From a virus, in IMG/VR virus record IMGVR_UViG_3300042924_007202, positions 1 through 25,029 of that record: a stretch of 25,029 bases of DNA. One strand, given 5' to 3'. The notes below the pieces were generated by a model. The model was not told where the DNA came from. It did no database searches and saw nothing but the letters and a program-made list of their open reading frames with translations. A program made the position numbers and the translations under genes. Shown here piece by piece: positions 15,606-23,140 of the stretch (position 1 is its first letter; every line of letters starts with the position of its first letter).

Positions 15606-18395
15606 ATGTTTACAGAACAAGAAATTGAATCGTTCCTACACGGAAACGATCCCGAAGAATTTATAGTCGCAATCGAATTCGACTACGCTTCCAACTCCAT
15701 CTACAAAATCAAAGAAATTCCTGGCAAAGGTAAAGAAATTCGTAAGGATACATTCACCCCATTCGCATGGGTTGGTGATTTACGAGACATCAACTTTTAT
15801 GGCGGTTCAAAAGCCGCTCAGAAGGAAGCCATGACCAAACATGGTATCATGATTGAAAAACTTGACACACACGGTAATGAAAGATTAGAAAGAGGTATGA
15901 CCTTTATGGTTAAATCTCTGAAAGGATATCGTGAGCTTATTCAATTTTTTAGAGAAGGTGGATGTGACCCATGGGGTGAGAGAACAAAAGAAAAAATAAT
16001 GATTCTATCTCCTGTTGAACAATATCTTGTTTCGAAAGAAAAAAGATTATTCAAAGGATTTGAAGATTATAATCAAGTAACACGTTTGGTATTTGACTTG
16101 GAAACGACCGCATTAGAACCTAAGGACGGTCGTATATTCATGATTGGAATCAAAACCAACAAAGGGTACCATAAAGTAATTGAATGTATCGATGAATCTC
16201 AAGAAAGAGGTGCCATCATAGAGTTTTTTAATATTATTAATGAATTGAAACCAAGTATTATTGGTGGATATAATTCTGCAAACTTCGACTGGCATTGGAT
16301 ATTCGAACGATGTAAAATCTTAAACATTGACCCAAAGAAGATTTGTCGTTCATTACACCCCGACCACTCATTCACAAGGAAAGAAGGTATGTTGAAACTT
16401 GCTAACGAAGTTGAGTTGTATACTCAGACTTCCATTTGGGGATATAATGTGATTGATATCATTCACGCGGTACGTAGAGCACAAGCAATTAACTCAAGTA
16501 TTAAGTCTGCAGGTTTGAAATATATTACACAGTATATCAATGCTGAAGCTCCTGACCGAGTTTATATTGACCACTTGGACATTGGTCCATTTTATGCAAA
16601 GAAAGAAGAATTTTGGTTGAATACCCAAAACGGTAACTACCGTAAGGTTGGACAAGACCCAAAGATAGATGAGATTTGTGAAAGTAGGGATGATGTTTAT
16701 ATCAAAGTTACTGGTGATAATTTGGTGGAACGATATCTTGACGATGACTTGGACGAAACCTTGAAAGTTGACCAAGAATTCAATCAAGGTTCATTCTTAC
16801 TTGCCGCGATGATTCCAACTACCTATGAGAGAGTATCCACTATGGGTACCGCAACCTTGTGGAAGATGTTGATGATGGCTTGGTCATATAAACATAACAT
16901 TGCAATACCTGCCAAGGAATCCAAGACTGACTTCGTAGGAGGTCTCTCACGACTACTTAAGGTGGGATATAGTAAGGACGTACTCAAGCTTGACTTCTCG
17001 TCTCTATACCCCTCCATTCAGTTGGTACATGACGTATTCCCTGACTGTGATGTAACGGGTGCGATGAAGGGTATGTTAAAGTGGTTTCGAGATACTCGTA
17101 TCAGATATAAAAACTTGGCGGAACAATACTACGAAACAGATAGAAAAAAATCCGAGTCTTACGGTAACAAACAATTACCTATTAAAATCTTTATTAACTC
17201 GATGTTTGGAGCCTTGTCAGCACCTCAGGTTTATGCTTGGGGTGACATGTATATGGGTGAACAAATTACTTGTACGGGAAGACAATACCTTCGTCAAATG
17301 ATTAAGTTCTTCATGTCAAAAGGTTATGTTCCATTGGTAATGGATACTGACGGTGTAAACTTCTCTACACCCGAGGATGCTAAGAATAGAGTATATATTG
17401 GACGTGGTTTGAATTGGAAGGTTAAGTTGGGTAAAGAATATTTTGGACCTGAAGCAGATGTTGCAGAATACAATGACATCTTTATGAGAGGAGAAATGGC
17501 TTTGGATACGGATGGTGTTTGGCCATCATGCATTAACTTGGCTCGTAAGAACTATGCGGTTATGGATGCGAAGGGTAAGATTAAACTTACAGGTAACAGT
17601 ATCAAGTCAAAAAAACTTCCGATTTATATTGAGGAGTTTTTGGATAAGGGTATTAAGTTATTATTACAAGGGAATGGTAAAGGGTTCGTTGAATATTACT
17701 ACGAGTACCTTCAGACGATATATGACAAGAAGATACCTTTATCTAAAATCGCACAGAGAGCTAGAGTTAAGTTGGGTATCGATGAATACAAGAAACGATT
17801 AACGACCAAAACTAAATCGGGTAATAGTATGTCTCGTATGGCACACATGGAATTGGCGATACAAAATAATTTAAATGTGAATTTAGGTGATGTGATTATG
17901 TACGTTAATAACGGTACAAAGGCTTCTCAAGGTGACGTTCAAAAGATGACGGTGAAACAACTAAAAGATCTGAATGCTGCGAATAAACTCCAAGACCCGA
18001 AGTCCCATGAAGTTAAAGATGGTGTTGTGGTTAATTGTTATATGTTGGACAAAGATATTTTGAGTAATGACCCTACTTTAACTGGTGATTACAATGTGCC
18101 GAGAGCGGTAGTAACCTTTAACAAACGAATCGAACCTCTAATGGTTGTGTTTCAAGATGAAGTAAGAAACGGATTAATTGTGAGTGACCCCGAAAAACGA
18201 GGAATCTTTACAACGTCTCAATGTGAATTGATTAATGGACACCCATTGTCTAATGGAGACCAAGATAGATTACAAGAAGACGTGTTAGATATTACTGAGT
18301 TGGAACTAAAGTATTGGGAAAAAAGAGGGTTAAGTCCTTACTATATGTACGATTTAGCCGAAGAAGGTTGGGAGGAAAAACTTATGACTGTTTAA
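15606..18395 (+). CDS. 43: Family B DNA polymerase with 3'-5' exonuclease (T4 gp43-like)
   Basis: Replicative DNA polymerase, 929 residues against 898 in T4 gp43, with all catalytic motifs in order. The exonuclease has Exo I FDLETT (Asp164, Glu166), Exo II NSANFD (Asp228) and Exo III YNVID (Tyr280, Asp284). The polymerase has motif A LDFSSLYPS (Asp463), motif B KIFINSMFG (Lys527; Phe where Tyr is usual) and motif C MDTDG (Asp580, Asp582). Both activities should therefore be intact, and no intein or split is seen. It has its own sigma70-like promoter and a structured leader. The stop overlaps by 14 bases the end of a convergent small gene. It stands alone among structural-type genes rather than in a replication cluster, which is unusual for T4 relatives. 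Confidence 0.97.
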   Translation: MFTEQEIESFLHGNDPEEFIVAIEFDYASNSIYKIKEIPGKGKEIRKDTFTPFAWVGDLRDINFYGGSKAAQKEAMTKHGIMIEKLDTHGNERLERGMTFMVKSLKGYRELIQFFREGGCDPWGERTKEKIMILSPVEQYLVSKEKRLFKGFEDYNQVTRLVFDLETTALEPKDGRIFMIGIKTNKGYHKVIECIDESQERGAIIEFFNIINELKPSIIGGYNSANFDWHWIFERCKILNIDPKKICRSLHPDHSFTRKEGMLKLANEVELYTQTSIWGYNVIDIIHAVRRAQAINSSIKSAGLKYITQYINAEAPDRVYIDHLDIGPFYAKKEEFWLNTQNGNYRKVGQDPKIDEICESRDDVYIKVTGDNLVERYLDDDLDETLKVDQEFNQGSFLLAAMIPTTYERVSTMGTATLWKMLMMAWSYKHNIAIPAKESKTDFVGGLSRLLKVGYSKDVLKLDFSSLYPSIQLVHDVFPDCDVTGAMKGMLKWFRDTRIRYKNLAEQYYETDRKKSESYGNKQLPIKIFINSMFGALSAPQVYAWGDMYMGEQITCTGRQYLRQMIKFFMSKGYVPLVMDTDGVNFSTPEDAKNRVYIGRGLNWKVKLGKEYFGPEADVAEYNDIFMRGEMALDTDGVWPSCINLARKNYAVMDAKGKIKLTGNSIKSKKLPIYIEEFLDKGIKLLLQGNGKGFVEYYYEYLQTIYDKKIPLSKIAQRARVKLGIDEYKKRLTTKTKSGNSMSRMAHMELAIQNNLNVNLGDVIMYVNNGTKASQGDVQKMTVKQLKDLNAANKLQDPKSHEVKDGVVVNCYMLDKDILSNDPTLTGDYNVPRAVVTFNKRIEPLMVVFQDEVRNGLIVSDPEKRGIFTTSQCELINGHPLSNGDQDRLQEDVLDITELELKYWEKRGLSPYYMYDLAEEGWEEKLMTV

Positions 18396-18717
18396 GCCCG
18401 TCACTAGAAAGGATATACCAATTTCCACCAACAAATCTGAATTCGATACAAGCAAACTTATCAACAACAACCTCATCATATTCTTCGTCGATTAAACCGA
18501 CATCGGGAAGTATGGTGAGGTTGGTCATTGATTTAACCACGACGTGGTCTGTATTTGTTGAATCCAAAATAATTACTGATTGAGCAACACCCCTAACAAT
18601 AATACAACTTTCCCCGTTGGTTCTATATGTAGTTTCTGAAACCACAGAAATTTCTGAAGTGTTTATAACTTCACCTTTTATTATTCTTCTTGAAGGTATT
18701 GATTTTACTATTCCCAT
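18382..18717 (-). CDS. Small probable virion protein
   Basis: Protein of 111 residues, mostly beta-type sequence (SCIIVRGVAQSVIILDS, then HVVVKSMTNLTILPDVG) ending FRFVGGNWYILSSDGLKQS. Endings of the type GNWYILSSDG occur in small structural proteins of marine T4-like phages, as I recall, but I cannot name a family or a position in the particle. It begins four bases after the stop of the gp13-like gene and is probably the last gene of that leftward operon. It overlaps the end of the polymerase gene tail to tail by 14 bases. There is no room for a terminator between the two. Confidence 0.6.
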   Translation of the reverse strand: MGIVKSIPSRRIIKGEVINTSEISVVSETTYRTNGESCIIVRGVAQSVIILDSTNTDHVVVKSMTNLTILPDVGLIDEEYDEVVVDKFACIEFRFVGGNWYILSSDGLKQS

Positions 18718-18721
18718 AAAA

Positions 18722-19849
18722 TTAAATTACGTATATTTGTCGAGGCATTGCTCGGAACTTCATTTGTTTATTTAAGTTCTCTGCGATTAACGCTTCTCTC
18801 TCCATTACTTTTTCAGGTCTTAATCTTGTTAACCAACCTTCAGCTCCAATTAATTCTTCAATCAATTTAGTTTTTTCATCTTTAGCTTCAGTTAACAAAC
18901 TCTGATAGTCCATGATTATTTCACTATCAGGTGTCTTAAGGTTACCTGAGTATTTCCCTCTCACTCTAGCCAAAGTTTCTTTGCAATATGCGGTGAACCA
19001 TCTTCTCACCCACTGTTGACCTGGTACATTTATGTCTGTCCAAGTAAGTTCTTCGATTGGTACGTCTGTAGGAAGTTTGATAATATCAGGATTGTTTTTT
19101 AAACAATCGGCTCTACTATCAGGTTCTACATCATAATACCAATACCATACTGCTTTACCAACATACATACTGTAGTTATTCCAATTGAATCTTCCTCCAG
19201 GAGTGTTATATAAGTGGATAAGTCTTTTTCCATCAGGAAGACCAGTGATTCTATAGGTTAAGGAACCTCCTAAGATTCTGTTTAGAATATTGGCTTCTTG
19301 CATTCTAATTAAGTAGTCAAATCCTGACATCATAAAGTATGACCCTTGATATCCCATTTGAGCGTAACCGGCTTCATTAGCCCCTAATCCGATACCTCCA
19401 AATCCGAATCCTCCAACTCCCCCTAATCCAAAGGCCGTCCAAGGTTGGTTAGAAAACCATAATAATTCGTTGATTTCTCGTCCCGCAGGGATTTCATAAG
19501 TTTGTGTGTTAGCGCTTAAAATGAAATAATCTTTTTTTAGAACCCAAGGACCTGTGGTTTGTAGACCCACAATTTTGGAATATGAGTAACTAAATTGTTG
19601 TTCGAAATCCATAGTTCGAGTTACCAAAGCTCTGGCAACCGACCTTTCGTTCATATTCAAGTTTACGAGATTAACCCACTGTGAATCGATTAACCATTGT
19701 AAGATATATTCTTCATAATCCCCGATGGCCAATTCCATTAGTGAATCCAACATCTCATCTTCAAGTTCTACACTTCTAAGAGGTGCACCTAATTGGTGTT
19801 TAATTCTAGTGTATATCCTACTTCGTTCTGGTTCTGGTATTGCTGACAT
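18722..19849 (-). CDS. Probable neck / head-completion protein, gp13-like
   Basis: Protein of 375 residues. The N-terminus is helical and rich in acidic residues, and the middle is a Gly-rich loop (141-170, FGLGGVGGFGFGG). The C-terminal part (about 235-340) reads YYDVEPDSR, then INVPGQQWVRRWFTAYCKE, RVRGKYSG, TPDSEIIMDYQSLLTEAKDE and KTKLIEELI. This order matches the C-terminal half of myovirus gp13 neck proteins, which have a YDDRWLKRYATALIK block, W/GxNLxKFxG, a Gly-rich hairpin, then a Glu-rich helix. T4 gp13 is 309 residues, and the extra length is in the Gly-rich middle. This is a remembered pattern match, so moderate confidence. It heads the leftward pair with the small 111-residue gene. 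ATATTTATA lies four bases before the ATG. Confidence 0.5.
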   Translation of the reverse strand: MSAIPEPERSRIYTRIKHQLGAPLRSVELEDEMLDSLMELAIGDYEEYILQWLIDSQWVNLVNLNMNERSVARALVTRTMDFEQQFSYSYSKIVGLQTTGPWVLKKDYFILSANTQTYEIPAGREINELLWFSNQPWTAFGLGGVGGFGFGGIGLGANEAGYAQMGYQGSYFMMSGFDYLIRMQEANILNRILGGSLTYRITGLPDGKRLIHLYNTPGGRFNWNNYSMYVGKAVWYWYYDVEPDSRADCLKNNPDIIKLPTDVPIEELTWTDINVPGQQWVRRWFTAYCKETLARVRGKYSGNLKTPDSEIIMDYQSLLTEAKDEKTKLIEELIGAEGWLTRLRPEKVMEREALIAENLNKQMKFRAMPRQIYVI

Positions 19850-19873
19850 ATAATATAAATATTCACAAAATGT

Positions 19874-21412
19874 TTATTCGATGTCTAACTTCAAAGCATC
19901 GAGTGGGAATACATAGTTTCCATCCACAATTTTTGGTTTTTTATTAAAAATCAAAACATTTTTACCTTTTTGAAAAATCAATAAGTCGGTTGAATAGTTT
20001 TTAACATGTGCGGTCCCGAGGAGTGTTATCGTTCCACTTTTTTCATCAACTATTTTTTCTCTGAAGGGTTTTACTTGGGCAGTCTCAGTTTGGTCATCAC
20101 TTGTAAGTCTAAGGTCAATACCACGTAAAGCATCATCTTTACTACCTAATCCCCCAACCACTTCTACTTTCACTTTTTTTCCGAAAAACCTCCTCAACAT
20201 CGCGGCGACAATTTCTTCTCTTTTATTACCCGAATAATTTCTTTCTTGTAAAGTTTTCATGATGTTTATAAAACTTGAACTTTCTAAGTTGAATATTCTA
20301 AATTTATAATAATCTAATGCTGCAACAAATCTTTCAACTTCACTTAATTGTTGTTCGGGAGTTTTTCCTACGAACGATATTGGTTTTTTTCCTTTGATTG
20401 TTTTGATTACTTGATTTATATCATTAAGTAAAATACAGAATGTAGTGTAGTTTGTATTCAGTTTATTGATAATCGATCTTCCTTCGGACTCTAAATTAAA
20501 AATTCCTGATAATTCACCTGCGGGTGGATTGGCAACATACAAATCACTAAATACCTCCATCAATATTCTATTGATAGCTGAGCTATATTTGCGTTTAATA
20601 CCCTCGTTAGTGTTGAACAAGGTTCTGTAAAATTCGTTATCCGTTGTACTACAAGACTCTGACTTTGCTTCCGATAAAAGTTTTTTGAATTGTACGGATT
20701 CCAAAAGTTTTGTTTCTGTTTTCATTTCATAAAGTTTGGAAACAAAATCCCAATTCACAACTTTCCAAAAGTTAGAAATATATTCATCTCTTTTGTTTTT
20801 ATACTTGAGATAATATGCATGTTCCCACAAGTCTAATCCTAATAATGGGAAACCTCCACCTTCAATAATGTTCATTAAAGGGTTATCTTGATTTGGGGTG
20901 GACATAATTTTTAAACTATTTCTACCTGTCAAAACTAACCAAACCCACCCTGAACCAAATCTTTCTTTGGCAATCTCTTCGAATTTTTTCTTGAAAAAAA
21001 TGAAACTTCCAAACTCCTTGATTATTTTTTTCTGTAAATCCCCTTTGAGTCGTTTGGGTTCAGGTGTTAACATGTTCCAAAACAATGCGTGGTTAAATGC
21101 ACCACCAGCATTATTCCTGATTGTTTTGTCAAATCGACTTATTGTTTTGATTATTTGTTCTAACTCTAAATCTCCATATTTTTTCTTGGAGAGAGCATCA
21201 TTCAATTTATCAACATACCCTTTATAATGTTTGTTGTAATGGAAATCCATTGTTTCAGGGTCAATAAATTGTTTGAGGGCTGAGTAGGAATAAGGTAGTT
21301 TTTCTATTCCGATTTTTTTCATTTCTGTGATTAACAACTCTTTTTCTCTCGTTACTTTTTGTTCCACAATTTGTAATTCAAGTTGATGAATCTTCGTTTG
21401 TATTTTACTCAT
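19874..21412 (-). CDS. Mn/Fe-type superoxide dismutase fused to a long C-terminal region with nuclease-like motif
   Basis: From the ATG at 21412 it is 512 residues; a TTG at 21448 would add 12. Residues 1-36 look coiled coil. Residues 38-228 are a full Fe/Mn superoxide dismutase: LPYSYSALKQFID, metal ligands His58 (FHYNKHY), His108 (FNHALFW), Asp194 and His198 (DLWEHAYY), plus RFGSGWVWLV and STPNQDNPLM. Gln175 in the last motif is the usual sign of a manganese enzyme. Ordinary enzymes are about 200 residues. Residues 230-390 are helical with no match I know. Residues 391-512 show a helix with Glu399/Glu400, then RGIDLRL (Asp433) and AQVKPF (Gln446, Lys448), the E...D...QxK layout of a PD-(D/E)XK nuclease fold. 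Neighbours are probable virion genes, so it may be a virion protein. No Shine-Dalgarno sequence is visible at either start. Confidence 0.88.
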   Translation of the reverse strand: MSKIQTKIHQLELQIVEQKVTREKELLITEMKKIGIEKLPYSYSALKQFIDPETMDFHYNKHYKGYVDKLNDALSKKKYGDLELEQIIKTISRFDKTIRNNAGGAFNHALFWNMLTPEPKRLKGDLQKKIIKEFGSFIFFKKKFEEIAKERFGSGWVWLVLTGRNSLKIMSTPNQDNPLMNIIEGGGFPLLGLDLWEHAYYLKYKNKRDEYISNFWKVVNWDFVSKLYEMKTETKLLESVQFKKLLSEAKSESCSTTDNEFYRTLFNTNEGIKRKYSSAINRILMEVFSDLYVANPPAGELSGIFNLESEGRSIINKLNTNYTTFCILLNDINQVIKTIKGKKPISFVGKTPEQQLSEVERFVAALDYYKFRIFNLESSSFINIMKTLQERNYSGNKREEIVAAMLRRFFGKKVKVEVVGGLGSKDDALRGIDLRLTSDDQTETAQVKPFREKIVDEKSGTITLLGTAHVKNYSTDLLIFQKGKNVLIFNKKPKIVDGNYVFPLDALKLDIE

Positions 21413-21452
21413 GTTTGGCTTTTGTATTTTTGGTATGTTTAACACCAAATAT

Positions 21453-21460
21453 TATTTATA
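21453..21460 (-). promoter_or_regulatory. T4 late-promoter-like TATAAATA
   Basis: A perfect TATAAATA, the T4 late promoter -10 element, faces leftward 40 bases before the ATG at 21412 and four bases before the TTG at 21448. If it is a promoter, transcription would start near or just after the TTG and so favour the ATG at 21412. If it is a start-associated element like those before neighbouring genes, it would instead favour the TTG. Confidence 0.4.
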
Positions 21461-21470
21461 TCGTTAACAA

Positions 21471-23063
21471 TTAAGTTCCAACTGAAAGGTTTTTCAATGT
21501 TTTACCAAGTGGATTTAATAATGAAGAACTTCCTTGCGTTGAGATTAGCGATGCAATATTTTTTCCTGTACCTACCGATAAGTCCTTCGCTTTACTTGTT
21601 GCGGTTACATTCCCTCTTAACAAATCTGTTCCTCTTTCAACCGGAGTATATTTTCCACCAGTAACTTTATCCGTATGACTTTTAAGTTTACTTCCCGTCA
21701 CGTAAAGACGATAAAGATCTCCCATTTTAGTTCCAAATTTTACATCTATGGCATCCAAAGCGTATTGAGTTGGTTTCTGTTGAAGATACTCTTCAGCATA
21801 TTTTTGAGCTGCTTTAATTTGTGCTTGTGTAACTGTTTCACCAGCCATTTTTGTAAGTTCTTGTTCAGATTTTTTAGCAAGTTCTGCGAATATTCTACTT
21901 TCTAATTTATCGGGTAATACCTTACCCACTGCGGCGACCCCTTTAGCAACTAAAGGAGCGGCTTTTTGTCCAACCATTTCTGCAAGTACTTCTATAATTG
22001 CTTTCCCGATTGAAATAACATCATCAACAAGGTTTGCCGCCCAAGTAATTCCCATTTTGTCTTTCATGAATTGAACTGCAGGTTGTAAAAAACCTGACAA
22101 ATTAACAATTCCTTTTTTTAAAGGTTCCAACAACGGTTTTAAATATGGAGATACTGATGTCCCAAATTTTACAAAAACTTGTTTAAGAGAAGTTGCTCCA
22201 GCCCCAACAAATTTCCCCAATACTTTACCAATTGTTCCAGCGGTTAACATACAAATCAAATCAATAACTAAATTTGTTAATGAACCAGGTTTTTTATTTA
22301 CAAAATATTGATATGCGTCATATAACGCCATGATGCCCCACACAACTTCAGTGGCTATTGCACCATATCCTGTAAAAGAAAGTGCAATTTGTATTGCAGT
22401 TCCTACATAACTTAAAAGAGCCTTTCTAATGTTTTCAAATATAGCATCTATACCCATCTTGTTGAGATGGTCTACGGCAGTTTTTAATTTTGATCCGGCA
22501 TAAATTTGTTTTCCTGCCTGAACATGTGCGTCTACAACTTGGCCTGCAACTTTTTTTGATGTATCATAAACTTGGCTTGCGGCATTACTGGCGGCTTGTT
22601 TTGTTGTGTTGTAAGCTTGTCCCGCAGCATCGTATGCTTTCTGAAAATATCCTGTTGGGTTAAACGATTGTTCTGAAATAATACCATTGTCAAACATTAA
22701 TGATTTAACTAAAAAATTGTTGAATATAGTAATATGTTCCGAAAAACTTATTTCAGATTCAACGATAACCATTTTGGTATTAGTTAAATAATTTTCATAA
22801 ATTACATCATTGTGAGAGAAAAGGGATGATACATAATTATCTTGTATTTTTTTTAAATAATTTATTCTTTGGTTATTTTCAATCATCGAAATATGATGTA
22901 AATGAACTTGTTTTTGAAAATTTAACTCATCAATGAATTTATTAACTAAAGAATAAACCGATAAATTATCCATATTTTCCAAATACCGTTTGGGGATGAG
23001 TGACTCATGCATTAAACGAATATTCTTCTTTTCAGACTCCGATATGGATATTATATTTTTCAT
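21471..23063 (-). CDS. Large probable virion/internal protein with hydrophobic segments
   Basis: Unrecognised protein of 530 residues. Residues 1-130 are helical and charged, starting with ISESEKKNIRLMHES, a type of N-terminal motif I have seen on several phage proteins and that may target them to the prohead. ISE at 129-131 before QSFNPTGYF fits the (L/I)xE rule for T4 prohead protease cleavage. After it the sequence changes to Ala-rich amphipathic helices (135-200). Long hydrophobic segments follow at about 215-255 and 264-290, with a further one at about 345-385. This is like pore-forming or membrane-penetrating proteins. LSVGT occurs twice near the end. It sits 22 bases before the superoxide dismutase fusion gene, in the same direction. 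A role as an ejected internal protein is inference. Confidence 0.6.
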   Translation of the reverse strand: MKNIISISESEKKNIRLMHESLIPKRYLENMDNLSVYSLVNKFIDELNFQKQVHLHHISMIENNQRINYLKKIQDNYVSSLFSHNDVIYENYLTNTKMVIVESEISFSEHITIFNNFLVKSLMFDNGIISEQSFNPTGYFQKAYDAAGQAYNTTKQAASNAASQVYDTSKKVAGQVVDAHVQAGKQIYAGSKLKTAVDHLNKMGIDAIFENIRKALLSYVGTAIQIALSFTGYGAIATEVVWGIMALYDAYQYFVNKKPGSLTNLVIDLICMLTAGTIGKVLGKFVGAGATSLKQVFVKFGTSVSPYLKPLLEPLKKGIVNLSGFLQPAVQFMKDKMGITWAANLVDDVISIGKAIIEVLAEMVGQKAAPLVAKGVAAVGKVLPDKLESRIFAELAKKSEQELTKMAGETVTQAQIKAAQKYAEEYLQQKPTQYALDAIDVKFGTKMGDLYRLYVTGSKLKSHTDKVTGGKYTPVERGTDLLRGNVTATSKAKDLSVGTGKNIASLISTQGSSSLLNPLGKTLKNLSVGT

Positions 23064-23066
23064 ACA

Positions 23067-23074
23067 TATAAATA
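23067..23074 (-). promoter_or_regulatory. TATTTATA element before start codon
   Basis: On the minus strand TATTTATA stands three bases before the ATG of the 530-residue protein. The same octamer stands four bases before the starts at 15051 (15056-15063), 19849 (19854-19861) and, on the plus strand, before the ATG at 15548 (15536-15543). Function unknown; promoter or translation signal. Confidence 0.4.
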
Positions 23075-23112
23075 TAATGTGGTTGAATTAATTTTAATTC
23101 ACTATAAATAAT

Positions 23113-23140
23113 ATGAAATCAGTTTATTTTCTGATTTCAT
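23113..23140. terminator. Hairpin at 3' end of SNF2 helicase gene
   Basis: Perfect 10-bp inverted repeat ATGAAATCAG/CTGATTTCAT with an 8-base AT loop that contains the helicase stop codon. A second palindrome (GAATTAA-TT-TTAATTC) follows about 20 bases on. No T run follows on the minus strand, so it may protect the 3' end or act as a weak or processed terminator. Confidence 0.45.

Noticed and set aside
17512-17802. Second open frame inside the polymerase gene
   Set aside because: It lies in another frame within conserved polymerase sequence and shows no start signal or recognisable domain; 13667-13864 and 18314-18583 are similar.
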